Assembly: GCA_947652605.1 (NCBI GenBank)
Contig: OX393581.1
Location: 33,350,788-33,414,787 of the forward strand
Direction: 5' to 3'
Length of the DNA: 64,000 bases
From: Elmis aenea
Lineage: Eukaryota; Arthropoda; Insecta; Coleoptera; Elmidae
In this document: positions 1 to 10,943 of the stretch, one piece after another
Numbering within the stretch: position 1 is the first letter of the stretch
Layout: the number at the start of each line of letters is the position of its first letter
Made by a program: the position numbers and the translations under genes
Notes under the pieces: generated by a model
What the model saw: only the letters and a program-made list of their open reading frames with translations
Databases searched by the model: none
Told to the model about the DNA's origin: nothing

Positions 1-109
1 ATTTAGTTGATTTGCAATTTCAACCCTACTGTAAGGCAATCAAAGTTGATTGAAAAGACCATTTGGTTGGAGTGCCTCACAGTAGGATTATTTTGCAAAT
101 CAACTAAAT
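1..109. repeat. Hairpin MITE-like inverted repeat at window edge
   Basis: The first ~38 bases (beginning ATTTAGTTGATTTGC) are the near-perfect reverse complement of bases ~72-109 (ending GCAAATCAACTAAAT). The inner parts CCTACTGT/ACAGTAGG also pair. The arms are ~37 bp around a ~35-nt loop. This is the form of a short foldback MITE. The left end coincides with the window edge, so the element could extend outside it. No superfamily can be assigned. Confidence 0.6.
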
Positions 110-370
110 TTTTCAGTGGTAAAATGTTATATGCTGATAAATTATTGAAATAATTAGGAAAAAACAGTGTACGTTATTAGTCTCCTTTTTTGTCTTAATC
201 GAACTGCAGGCTAAACGCATAAACGTAACAATGCTTCAAACCGTTGTCGCAACCTCCAAACATTGGTCAAATGACCAGAAATTTTACATGTACGGATTTT
301 TTGTAGGTAGAATAAAATTAAAGGTTGACCCATAAAAATTAAAAAAAAAAAGTTTTTAATAGCTTTTAAG

Positions 371-744
371 CAGGGGTTTGGAGCAGTCCAATTTTTTAAT
401 TGATCCACTCCGGTATCAAAATGCCTGCTCCAGCTTGGCTCCGCTCAGCTCCAAATATTGTTAACATTTAAAAATAAAGTTTTAATTTTATCGGATATGT
501 AGAAGTTGGTCAAAAATAACAATATTTGACCCTAACAAACAAGTAAAGTTAAATAAATGTTTGAAAAAACAAATTATTGGTCTTCAAACGTTGAAAAAAA
601 GAAAAAAGTGTTTTAAAAAAAAATTGTACTCCTACATAATACACTGGAGCAGTGGAGCAATCAAAATTATTTGCTCTCGACTCAGCTCCTGCTCCGGGCG
701 AAAACTCCACTGCTCCGTGCTCCGTGCTCCGCTCCAAGCCCCTG
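371..744 (+). mobile_element. GGAGC-rich hAT MITE, copy 1 (374 bp)
   Basis: Begins CAGGGGTTTGGAGCAG and ends GCTCCAAGCCCCTG, so it has terminal inverted repeats. It is flanked by a perfect 8-bp duplication, CTTTTAAG, at 363-370 and 745-752. CAGGG termini and an 8-bp duplication are the hallmark of the hAT superfamily, and the octamer fits the Ac-type pattern nTnnnnAn. Both subterminal regions are dense in GCTCC/GGAGC pentamers and the middle is AT-rich. There is no transposase; apparent frames inside are incidental. Confidence 0.9.
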
Positions 745-1721
745 CTTTTAAGGACCGCCCTGATGAAGAGTGATCGACTTTTTCCACCCAAGGATTTTTA
801 AACTAACAGCTGGTTGTAATTGTAATATACAAACTATTGCCAGCTTTAATAATAACTTACCAGAATTAATCAGAATAAGAGACTAATTAAAAAAAAAATA
901 CATTTCAGTTTTATCGATAATAACTACCGGTAACCTAAAATTGCAAAAGGTACATCTTTTGGGAAAAATCAGAATTGGTGCACTATTTTTAATGTAAAAG
1001 TTAGAACCTTTGAGAATGTAGAAGTGGAGCTCGCAAGTTGCGAGTCGCAACGAGAAGTTGGTTCATTTATTGACAGCAGATATTAGATTAAAATGAGTTG
1101 TTCTCAAAATAAAGATTGCTACGGCAAACTGTTACTTAAAAAAAAAACTTAAAATAAAAAAGAAAGACGAACTTATTGTTTAGATGTCTTACAATTCCTT
1201 GACAACTGTGAAGAAATCAATAAAAATGATGGATATATTTTATGAATAATACTACTATAACTCGATAAATTATAGAAATAATAAAGCGACCTCATGAAAG
1301 TAATGAAAATGTATATGTCCTCAACAACAATAATGACGACGATAACAAAATATTGTCGCAAAAGATTCAACAAATTCACCTTTATTAAAAGTATGTTTTT
1401 ACCAGATAATCAAGGAACGATCTTATTGCAGCAAAATTAGCATAATATTTTTAAAGAGGTGTGAAACATAACAAAAACATTTCGTAATAAAAATATTCTG
1501 GTAAATATTTAGATCTAGTTTATAATTACTTGTTAACAATTACGCCTACAAGTGTTTGTTGTTCAGAAAGTGCATTTTCTGCTACTTATTTTGGACGCGT
1601 TTAAATGCACAAAACGAGTAAAACTTGCATAAAATACGTTACTTTTTTTGTGTAATATTGTTCTTCTTCTCTTCTTCTTAATCGGTTCCTCTTTTACCTT
1701 TCAGTGTCGAGGTATGCTTTT
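745..1721. other. AT-rich sequence, no gene seen
   Basis: Low-complexity A/T-rich DNA with stops in all frames. Apart from an ACCGGTAAC motif near 927, nothing recognisable was found. Confidence 0.6.
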
Positions 1722-2813
1722 CTATGTCTGTGTTTTGTTTCTCCACTCCTGCCTATCGTTAGCTAATTGTGGCACATCTCTCCAGCTGCCTCTTTTCTCT
1801 TCTAGTTTCTGCCTTACTTCTTTACCCCATTTTATTCTTGGTCTTCCTCTATTTCTTTTTCCCTCCATCTGCATTTTCCATCCTATTTTCGCGTATCTAC
1901 TTTCTGGCATGCGTAATGAATGTCCAAACCATCTTAATTGAGTTGTCTCCATCTTTTTCTTAATATCTATTACTCCTAGATGTTTTTGTTACTGATTTTA
2001 TCGATCAGTCTACATCCCTCTATTCTTCTCAGAAATCTCATTTCCTGTGCCTGTATTTTTTGTTTTTGTTTTTGTGTTGTTAGTGTCTAAGTTTCTAAAC
2101 TGTAAGTAAGAATGGGTACGTACTACGTACACTGCATTAAAAACTTTTGTGTTAGATTCTTTTGATATCTCCTTCTTACTTATCTAACATTTATTAGTGA
2201 CGTAGTCAAATTTTGTCGCTGCAGATTTTATATTATTCAGATGTTCTTCCAGTTAACCATTTTCTGCAATTATTGTTTCTAAATCTTTAAAATTCGCTTC
2301 CGCTTTATCTTGGTTTGGTCTAGCATAACTGTAACTGGTACATGTTTTTTTGCTATAACCATAGCCTTTGTCTTTGATAACAAATGATATAAATTAATAC
2401 TCGTAATAGTACCTATGTCTACTTAATGTATCTGCCCATACATCTAGATTGTGTAGCAAGCCATTTTCGATTTTCGCAAATAGCACCACATGCAAAGGCT
2501 AGTTCTGTTAAGGATATTGGTTTTATTTTATTCCAACCCCAGTAGACTTTCTTTGTATTTTGTTTACATTCCTTAATTATTTTATCCATAAGAATTATAA
2601 AGAGCGGTGGACTTAAGGTGCCTTGTCTTATTTCCACTGTTGTTATAAATTCCTGGAAACTGCTGTTATGGGTTCGCTCATAATTACTACTACTCTTATA
2701 TAAACTCTTGATGGCTCCTTCTCCAACTCTTCTTTGCTCCTATAACTTCCAGATCTTTTCCCTTGGCACTCTATCGAAGACTTTAGACAAAACGATAAAA
2801 GACAAGTGAGCAT
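1722..2813 (-). pseudogene. Degenerate RTE-like LINE: reverse transcriptase 3' half and tail
   Basis: Read on the minus strand, fragments in family order are visible. Near 2813-2720 is a segment with FDRVPREKIW (typical nLTR reverse transcriptase, AYDRVPR region). At 2637-2419 is a segment with RQGTLSP and LFIILMDKIIKE (the RQGxxLSPLLF motif). At 1952-1722 is the C-terminal tail with LRWFGHSLRMPESRYAK and GKRNRGRPRIKW, the GxRxRGRPxxxW signature that ends many RTE-like and related LINE polymerases. An in-frame stop follows IWKL, and several frame changes separate the blocks. The catalytic Y/FADD box reads FACG, so both aspartates are lost. The 5' part of the element (endonuclease and RT fingers) was not seen. 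It is a dead copy; the RTE-like clade is an inference from the tail. Confidence 0.8.
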
Positions 2814-4254
2814 CTTTGAATGTTCGATTGTTTTTTAACTTAACTGTCTTAACGTATTTTTGTCTGATTAAAAGATAAATAATTTTAAATGGTGAACTAT
2901 TAAATTATTTTTAATTGTAAAAGAATCGATTTCTAAGAATGCAGTTTATTACCGGTACTTACCGGTAATCATTTTTTTTTTCGGTATTACCGATATTGAC
3001 AAAAATCGCTAATTTTACAATCCCTATTCCCAGAATGGATTCTTTATCTATCATGAGTTTGCATCGCAGTGGTTTTTTGGAGATCGTCTTTGACTTGGTT
3101 TTATGTTTGTGCAAAATGGTTGTAACAATTAACAAACGTTGAAGATAATTTTCTTTTCAAGAAATAATAACTGCTTTGTCAGCGTAGTATTAAAAATTTG
3201 TTCATTTTAATTATCACGTACTTTCCTTATAAAGTTTTATTAATTACAAGAAATTTTAATTATTGACCCACAAAAGATAATATTCAGAGCTCGACAGTTG
3301 CCTAGGGCAACATAAACGAAGCTGCAACGCTGAATGTTAATGCAAACAATATAATTTTGTTTTTAATTACCGCTTGAACAGCAACATTTTCGATGTTTAA
3401 GGAACGACTTTGAGTTTGACGTTGCGAAGGTTGCCAACCTAATTTATTTTAAAATGTCACGTTGCTTGTTATCCCATCTTTATTTAACAAAGAATTGTTA
3501 ACTTCAATACAAGATCGCTATTTCGCTACGTGCACGTTTTCTGGGTGATTTAAAGGCGTTTAGGAAACAAAAGGAAGAAAGTCCGACCTGCTTCAAGAAA
3601 TTTCCTGCTGTATGTACTTACTATTCATTTGTAAAGTAAGAACACAGCTGGAGTGAAACTTTAAATTTCCACAACCATTCACATGATGGCGTCGGATTGC
3701 AACAGCTGCTTGCGAATTCGACGTCGCGACGGTCATAAAAGACGAGATGACCGTAAATGTATTGCCCATCGATATTAAGAAATGCCGCAAAAGTCCTCTA
3801 TCCGTTAAAAATTCATGTCACATCCTTGAACGCGTGGAACAAGTTATTTACAACAAAATTTAAAATTTATAGATCGTTGCCACATGTTCATTAGATGTTT
3901 GTTAATAAGTTTTGTCTGAAGTTAAAGCTGCTGCGTGGACAGCTCATTTTACTTCGGTACTGACTAAATTTACCTTATACGGAATCATAAAAGTAATTAA
4001 ATACGACATAAACTAGCGTTTAAATGCTAATAGGGATATAATACGGCAATTACTAAGATATTCTTGGGCTTAATTTGGAAACTGATTTTCAAATTAATTG
4101 CGATATTTTACGGATTATGTTGTTTTTCGTAAATGGTGTGCGTTTGTCCTGTTAAAATGATGAAGTGCACCATTAAGAGGCATTTTTAAGACTACAAGGA
4201 CAGCAAATGTCACAGTCGACAGAATGTTTTTATGGTTAAAGTAGTTTTTTTATA
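2814..4254. other. AT-rich sequence, no gene seen
   Basis: No coding signal. A short palindromic patch with ACCGGTACTTACCGGTAA lies near 2952. Otherwise featureless. Confidence 0.55.
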
Positions 4255-4256
4255 TA

Positions 4257-4441
4257 CAGGGTGTCCCAGCCAAGACGAATTATTCGATAGCTCTGTTATT
4301 AGTGATGATATTAAAAAAAGTTAAATATAAAACTTGTTTGTAATCATATACTACATAACCTAAAATTATTTTCAACTATACACAGTGTTTTGTTTTTGCG
4401 CTCTGATACCACACATTGTTTTTTTTATATGGAACACCCTG
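4257..4441. repeat. CAGGGTG-family module bounded by TA dinucleotides
   Basis: Starts TA|CAGGGTGTCCCAGC and ends GGAACACCCTG|TA. The inverted CAGGGTGT/ACACCCTG ends next to TA match other elements in this window and suggest a Tc1/mariner-type target duplication. The arms diverge after about 12 bp, so this could be two adjoining module ends rather than one element. Confidence 0.55.
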
Positions 4442-5800
4442 TATATTTTGTAATTTTTGGATGTAAAATTAAATTTTCTTTCAAAAATATTAAAGGTTAT
4501 TTATGTCTAAAATGAACCGTTTTTGAGTTATTAACGTTTTTTTGAAAATTTTGACAGATGCAGACCTTTATAAAAATATTTATATTTATTAACATAACAA
4601 CATCAGAGCAATTTACTCTGGTGATTTATTAGATAATAGTGTCATAGTGATTGTTGATTGGTTAAACTTTTAAAATAATATACAGGGTGTTCGTTTTACT
4701 CGGTCCACTTCGCTAAACTTTAAACGCAAGTAAGTCATTTTTTTTAAATGGAACCCCATATATTTTTAAATTTTCTTTTAGAAAATTTAATTATCTTTCA
4801 AAGTTGTTAAGCATGTTTTATGTCTAAATATAATATTTTTAAAGTTATTTCGTTTCTTATGATTATTTGCTAGTATTTTACCTAAAATATCGGTAGTAGC
4901 CTTTGAAAATTCAAAACAATTTGTATGAACTGTCAACGAGAACAGTTAATCGGCAAAATTTTCACTATTATGCCACTAAAAATCCGTATTTTTTAAGAAC
5001 TGTACATACACAGCATGCTGGTGTTATTTGCTGCCATTTATTATTAGAAGTATTTATTAATTTGATTTATTGTGGTTATATCTTAAATGCTCTTTTAGTT
5101 TCTTTTTTTTTTCATAGTTACGTTGTAAAACTGAAAATGTGTTAAAAAAAATTAAACTAAGCGTAAAATAAAAATCCATGAAATAAATAAAATCGCTGTT
5201 GACATATGGACAGTTTATAATAAAAGTTGTGTTAGTTTAAAAAAGAATATTAAAGGGTCAAATAATTTGCCTGTAATTTAGTGTGAACGTTTTATTTGTA
5301 GACAATTCAGAGTCTATATTTTAAAATATCTACATGCTTTGACGAATAGTAAATGACAATGCGTAATCATTTATACTGAAAAGTCTCGTAGTCTAATTAA
5401 ACACTGGGTAAGCTAAGAAGTTAAACCGTGCCATTTTACAATTAAATTAGCCATGTAATGCGAAACTCTACCGATTTATAAAAAAAAGACAGTTGATGAT
5501 GAATTAAGATTAGCTATTTTATGTAAAGTTTATATGATAAAAGGAAATATGCTTAGGAAAATATTATCATTTACAAAGCGCAGTACTCAAATTTGTATTG
5601 CCCAAGGAGGGGACTACACTTTGAATGCATGTTATAATTTAAATTCAATAGTAATAGTACCTAACTGAGAAATCATAAATTATTATGAAATGTTAAAAAT
5701 ATCTTAAATTATTTAAGTTTTGTGTGTGTTTATGTGGTTTTGTTTTGTTTTTCAATGCCACTTAAATTAAACGTAATAAATACAATAATATTGTAATAAC
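4442..5800. other. Second CAGGGTG module start, then AT-rich DNA
   Basis: A second terminus, TACAGGGTGTTCG, starts at 4682 and is followed by text (TTTAAATGGAACCCC... and AAATTTAATTATCTTTC near 4740-4800) that parallels 4430-4500. The same diverged module was read twice, about 430 bp apart. From about 5150 to 5800 there is nothing recognisable. Confidence 0.4.
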
Positions 5801-6224
5801 CAGGGGTTTCGAGCGGAGCTCGGAGCTGGAGCACGGAGCAGTGGAGCAATGGGTTTTTTCCCGGAGCAGGAGCGGAGCCCGGAGCAAAGAATTTGGATTG
5901 CTCCACTGCTCCAGTTTATTATGTACAATTTTTTAAAAAAACTTTCTTTTTTTTTCTTTTTTTCAACGTTTGAAGATCAATAATTTGTTTTTCCAAACAT
6001 TTATTTAACTTCATTTGTTTGTTAGGGTCAAATATTGTTATTTTGGACCAACTTCTACATATCCGATAAAATTAAAACTTTGTTTTTAAAAACAATTTTT
6101 GTAATCAAAAAAGTTTTTTTTTACTTTTAACAATGGAGCATGGAGCGGAGCTGGAGCAGGCATTTTGATGCCGGAGCGGAGCTGGAGCGGAGCAATTAAA
6201 AAATTGGACTGCTCCAAACCCCTG
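5801..6224 (-). mobile_element. GGAGC-rich hAT MITE, copy 2 (424 bp)
   Basis: Same family as 371-744 in the opposite orientation. It starts CAGGGGTTTCGAGCGGAGC and ends GGACTGCTCCAAACCCCTG. The flanking duplication GTAATAAC is perfect at 5793-5800 and 6225-6232. The AT-rich core shares segments with copy 1, for example TTCAACGTTTGAAGATCAAT. Non-coding. The octamer again fits nTnnnnAn. Confidence 0.92.
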
Positions 6225-8335
6225 GTAATAACTTACTCATTTTTAAACATAAACCTAACAACCGTACATCAATACAACGAGATTTTTTTAATGGTGTCAC
6301 AGCCAACTACAACCAGTATGTAAAATAAGAAAGTTGATGTTATAACAATAAAAACAAATGAAGATAGTTCAAATTTATTAACAAATTTCAAATCTACACA
6401 AAAAACTGTTTCGAAAATGTCGAAAAATATTTTGAGTATGTAAGCAAGTTAAAAGCAAAAATCGAAAATGTCATTATGTTGCTTTTATGAATAGAGCAAA
6501 AACTAATACTTTTTTTTAGAGAGAATAGTTGCTCTTAAGTCATAGATCATTTTGACTGCTTTAACCAACTCTGTATCTCTTACCGTTTACGAGATCCCCA
6601 TGCTGGTCACGATATCTAGAACATAAAAAAGTAGAAAAATAGATTTTATCAATATTTTCATGTCGACTAAAACGCAAACCCTCAAATATCTCGAAGCAAA
6701 GTACTGTAAAATTACACCACTTTCATAATAAAAGGTCCATATAATTTATACAACACAGCATCAATCGCTGTTTTATACTATGTATATACCTATTTTCATT
6801 TCATCAACCACTAAGAAAGATGTTTAAGATTTAAATAATTTGCCAATTTCAGCATGCTATGTACTTTTTTTAAAGCCTATAAGTGTCACTTAGTTATTTC
6901 CTAATGGGAATATTTTTTTCTAACTAAAGCTTTTTTGTGGCTGTTGCCGTTTAACCGTACCGGTTTGGTTCCCTTGCCTTTGCTATACACTATCGTTGTA
7001 TATTACATTGCTTTTATTTTATCATATTGTAGTTTTTTATTTAATGAACCTTAAAAATTCTTATGATATAGAGTGATGATTGTTAGTTTTTTTTTAACTA
7101 ATAGTGATGACGCTATGAACCATTTAAATATTCCCATGTACATGAAACACTCAAAACCAGTTACGCAATTTTGTTAGCATCATCTCTATTATGCGCGTAT
7201 GTACTTCCGCAAACGCCCATCAAGCCTTTTGACTATCAAACTCGTTTTCTCCTATTTTCCTTTCTAGAAGATGCGCTGGTCTAATAAATAACCTTGCATA
7301 AAAGCACTGCAACTGCAAATTACTAATAATTGCGTAACTCGCAGGCAGTAATTAACAACAAATCTTCCAGTATCAGTGTCTTAAAGCTACACCACTATTC
7401 ATTACTAACTTCCTCTACAGCGCAACTTAGTTTATCAGAGTATTAGCATACATGGCGTTGTGTATTCAATCTCCCCCAACGAAATAACGCGAATACTGAA
7501 GGGTTAGCTACCCTGGTCGTTAGAATCATATACATAAACCAAGTCATTTAGGTGATGTATGAATATAGGATGGCTTCCGCGAAAGAAAACTGGGAAAATG
7601 TGTCCTGTGTGTGAGATTCGAGAGTAATGGCAAATGTGGAGTTAAAATGTGTTGCCGTTATGGTGATATTGGGAATTGTGGAAAGAAAATGGGCTATAGC
7701 CAAAAGACCCCGAGTAATAAGATGTCGTGTTTGGGCACTTTAAGAGGTTACGACACGCCCACACACTGAATTATTACTTTGTATATGTTTGTAACGTGAA
7801 TAACCGTTTCATTGATTTTTAAAATTGAATATGCCGCAGTTGCATCAACTAGAAAATTGGGAAATATCGAAACACGACAGTCATGTTGCTTTATAGCTAC
7901 CTATAAAATAATTCCATTTACTTACCTATATAAATGTAAAAAAAGGTTATTTAATTATAAGAAATGGGGATCTTTACGCAAAGGAAAAGTTGGTGTAATT
8001 TTAAGTGAGTAATGCGCGTGAAAACTAAGTTGAAACACATCAACATGCATATAATACTGGTGATTAATAGAATCTGTTATGCTACAATTTATGATGCTAA
8101 TCGATGGAAATATTTATGTTGGTATGTGAGAAGCGACAACTTAGTTAATATGGGATAAATCGTTGTGTATAGCATTCCATAGAGAAATGTATAGATAAAC
8201 TCAGTGATTTTAAAAACAAATTAACGGTCTCTTCTTTATATTGTTATAAGTTAATAAATAATTTTTTTTTTAAATCAATAATAAATTTGAGTTTTGCGTA
8301 GAATGCGCCAATGAAATGTGTTTATAGTTATCACG
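6225..8335. other. AT-rich DNA with one diverged repeat end
   Basis: A segment at about 6540-6625 (CCGTTTACGAGATCCCCATGC) resembles the inner arm of the repeat at 27515-29616 and the end at 41390. A slightly GC-richer patch at 7180-7790 contains short frames separated by stops; nothing there was identified with confidence. Confidence 0.4.
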
Positions 8336-8512
8336 CCCTTAAGCTAAAGCCGCACTGCGGGAGGGTTGGCTGGAGGGTAGATGGTAGATACACGCCGTCG
8401 CCTGGCGACAATTTGTTGTGAAACAATGCGCCTGGATTGTCGCCAGGCGACGGCGTGTATCTACCATCTACCCTCCAGCCAAAAATCCCGCAGTGCGGCC
8501 TTAGCTTTAGCC
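8336..8512. mobile_element. GC-rich palindromic MITE, ~77-bp arms
   Basis: Bases ~8336-8412 and ~8438-8512 are near-perfect reverse complements around a ~25-nt loop. Paired landmarks are CCGCACTGCGGGA / TCCCGCAGTGCGG, GGCTGGAGGGTAGATGG / CCATCTACCCTCCAGCC and CACGCCGTCGCCTGGCGACA / its complement. The arms are far GC-richer than the surroundings. Outer ends are roughly GGGCTAAAGCT. No convincing target duplication was found, so the superfamily is open. Open frames here are palindrome artefacts. Confidence 0.8.
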
Positions 8513-9196
8513 CTTTCAATACTGCGGATATACAGGGTGAGTCACGACGAACGCGTCGGAGTTTTATGGCAAAACTGTTGATATTTTCCAATTTCTGTCG
8601 CTGTTAGATTATGTAAGTCAATAAGGGCTACATTTTAAAAATATTTTCAAATATACAGGGTGCTCCAAAAAAGAGTGCCATATCAAAGTTATACTTTTTC
8701 TTATATATATTATTACATTTTTGGATTCCTCTTTAAATTTACTTCAAAAAATGTAAAAGGTTATATGGGTCTTAAGTCAACCGTTCTCGTGAAAATTGCA
8801 TTTTCATGAAAATACAGTATTTCCAAAAATTTTCAACATTTGAAAACTTTGACAAGTCTGAAGAAATTCGCTTGGAGCCAAGATTGACAATAGATTATGT
8901 AACACTTTGCACCACCTACATTTTTAAAATATTATACAGGGCGGTTTTTACGCTTGATCAAACTTGTGAAACTTTAAACATCGATAACTCATTTTTTTTT
9001 AAATACAACACCCTATATTTTTTTACACCGTCTTATAGAAAATTTAATTCTCTTTCAAAAACATTAAGGCTGTTTTTCACCTAAAATTGATATTTTCCGA
9101 GATATCGCGATTTTATTGTTAATTATTAGGGCAAAGTAATATTTTCAAGTAGGCTATGAAGGTAGACAGCGGTAATTTGAAACAATTGAAAAAAAA
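8513..9196. repeat. Cluster of three CAGGG-type module ends
   Basis: TA|CAGGGTGAGTCACG starts near 8533, TA|CAGGGTGCTCC near 8655 and TA|CAGGGCGG near 8936. Each is followed by sequence resembling the 4257 and 35471 modules, such as TTTTGGATTCCTCTTTAAATT, AAAAGGTTATATGGGTCTTAAG and ATACAACACCCTATATTT. This looks like a composite or tandem of one dispersed family. No coding. Confidence 0.5.
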
Positions 9197-9661
9197 AAAA
9201 CTTATAATTTTGTCGTTTGCCTACACATTTTTGACATTTTTTTATAAGAAAGTTGTAGATTTACCATTTTTACGTTTAAATATAGGTTTCTCATCAGGGC
9301 CACAATATTTTTCATATAATTGAGTTTGATCGTTTGCCAAGTCCTAAAAACCGATTGATAATGTATTAGGTACGAGAACGGAACGCTGATTTAAAAAAAA
9401 AGTAATGCTGACTTGCCTAATTTTACATTTAAAAAAAAAACATGGTTGGTACTGTTTTCGGTAGAGTGACGTAGTATCGTATCGTAAACAGACAAAAAAT
9501 GGTTTATAGGATTTAGTAATTATCTTATAACACTGGTCCAATAAATAAATGCATAAATAATTTTAAAAAATCTCTATTTAAACGTAAGTATGGTAAAACT
9601 ACAACTTTTCTATAAAAATATGTCAAAAGTGTGTAGGCAAACGACAAAATTATAAGTTTCG
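9197..9661. repeat. Element with ~85-bp inverted repeats
   Basis: The arm at 9197-9288 (ACTTATAATTTTGTCGTTTG, CCTACACA, AGTTGTAG) is mirrored at about 9572-9661 (CTACAACTTTTCTATAAAAA, TGTGTAGGCAAACGACAAAA). The intervening ~280 bp is AT-rich and non-coding. It is likely a non-autonomous DNA transposon. No clear target duplication was found. Confidence 0.65.
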
Positions 9662-10521
9662 AGATAATCAGTTTGATAATTTTACTCATAGATTACTTGT
9701 TATGGGACGTCTTAAAATCTAATGCTAAATGAACACGTGACGAGATTTATAAATATGTCCAAACCAAAGGCAATTTTTAAGTTACGCAATAAAGACGAAA
9801 ATCAACTTTTAAAGTCACTTTATAAGTCAAGTAAATCCAAGTTTCATGTTCTAACCAAATACTCAAATCTAAATTTTCATTATTTTTTTCCCCGAAGCAT
9901 CTTAAAAGCAGTAAATATCTCATTTACATTTAAAAGTTCCTGAATTCATTCTAAGTTTTATTTTAAAAACTTACTATTACGAGAATCAAGCTGAATTTAT
10001 TGATAATAAACAAAAACCAGCAGATCGTGAAAAAACAAAATCACATCTTGATGTTATTCTTTAGCTTTCATTTGAGGTTTTATTGTCAAAATCAAATTGT
10101 TCAGAACCTACTTTATTAATTTCTTGAAATAGTGGAAGTCTGGAAGTAGTTAAAAACTGGAATTAATCCATGAGCGTTTTCGAATTTTGATTTATTAAGA
10201 TTTTAAAAACGATTTAAGCGCTTATGAAAACAAGAAAAGCAGCTTTGATTCAGTATTTAGTTAACAAACACTTTACTTACTTACTTAATCCTATAGCCTA
10301 TCTACCTATGAAGGTGTAAGACGCTGGCTCCAATTTACCGTTGTTATATAAAAATTAAACGCGAAAGGAGTTCTTTTAGCTTCAAAAAGGGACAAAACGC
10401 CCTTCTTGGCAGTTGCCCAAAACAAAACTGCTGCTGGATAAAATAATTAAAGAAAACAAGTAAGCACTTATGGGAGCGATAATGAGTATCAACCTCAGAT
10501 TAAATTTTCAGCTGTTAGAAG
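9662..10521. other. AT-rich sequence, no gene seen
   Basis: Short unrelated frames only. I see no repeat ends or motifs. Confidence 0.5.
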
Positions 10522-10935
10522 CAGGGGTTTGGAGCAGTCCAATTTTTTAATTGCTCCGCTCCGGTATCAAAATGCCTGCTCCGGCTCCGCTCCAGCTCCG
10601 CTCCATGCTCCAAATATTGTTAACATTAAAAAAAAAAAAAAGTTTTTTGATTAAAAAAAATGTTTTTAAAAGTTTTAATTTTATCGGATATCTATGTAGA
10701 AGTTGGTCAAAAATAACAATATATGACCCTAACAAAAAAGTGAAGTTTAATAAATATTTAAAAAAAACAAACTATTATTCTTTAAATTTAAAAAAAAAAA
10801 GAAAAAAAAGTAGTTTTTAAAAAAATTGTACATAATAAACTGGAGCAGTGGAGCAATCAAAATTATTTGCTTCGGGCTCCGCTTCAGCTCCGGGCAAAAA
10901 CCCATTGCTCCACTGCTCCGTGCTCCGCTCCAATG
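10522..10935 (+). mobile_element. GGAGC-rich hAT MITE, copy 3, with a shortened right end
   Basis: Starts CAGGGGTTTGGAGCAG. The right end reads CCGCTCCAATG where other copies read CCGCTCCAAACCCCTG, so about five bases (ACCCC) are missing. The duplication GTTAGAAG is nevertheless intact on both sides (10514-10521 and 10936-10943), so the loss is confined to the last bases of the element. This copy may be unable to move again. Non-coding. Confidence 0.9.
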
Positions 10936-10943
10936 GTTAGAAG

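Noticed and set aside
7571..7790. Possible Harbinger-nuclease-like segment (KRPRVIRCRVW) on the plus strand
   Set aside because: Only a few residues fit, with stops on both sides; too weak to call.
8331..8591. 86-codon minus-strand frame rich in G and P
   Set aside because: Encoded by the two arms of a palindromic MITE; its repeated YTPSPGD / LSPGDGVY composition is an artefact of the inverted repeat.
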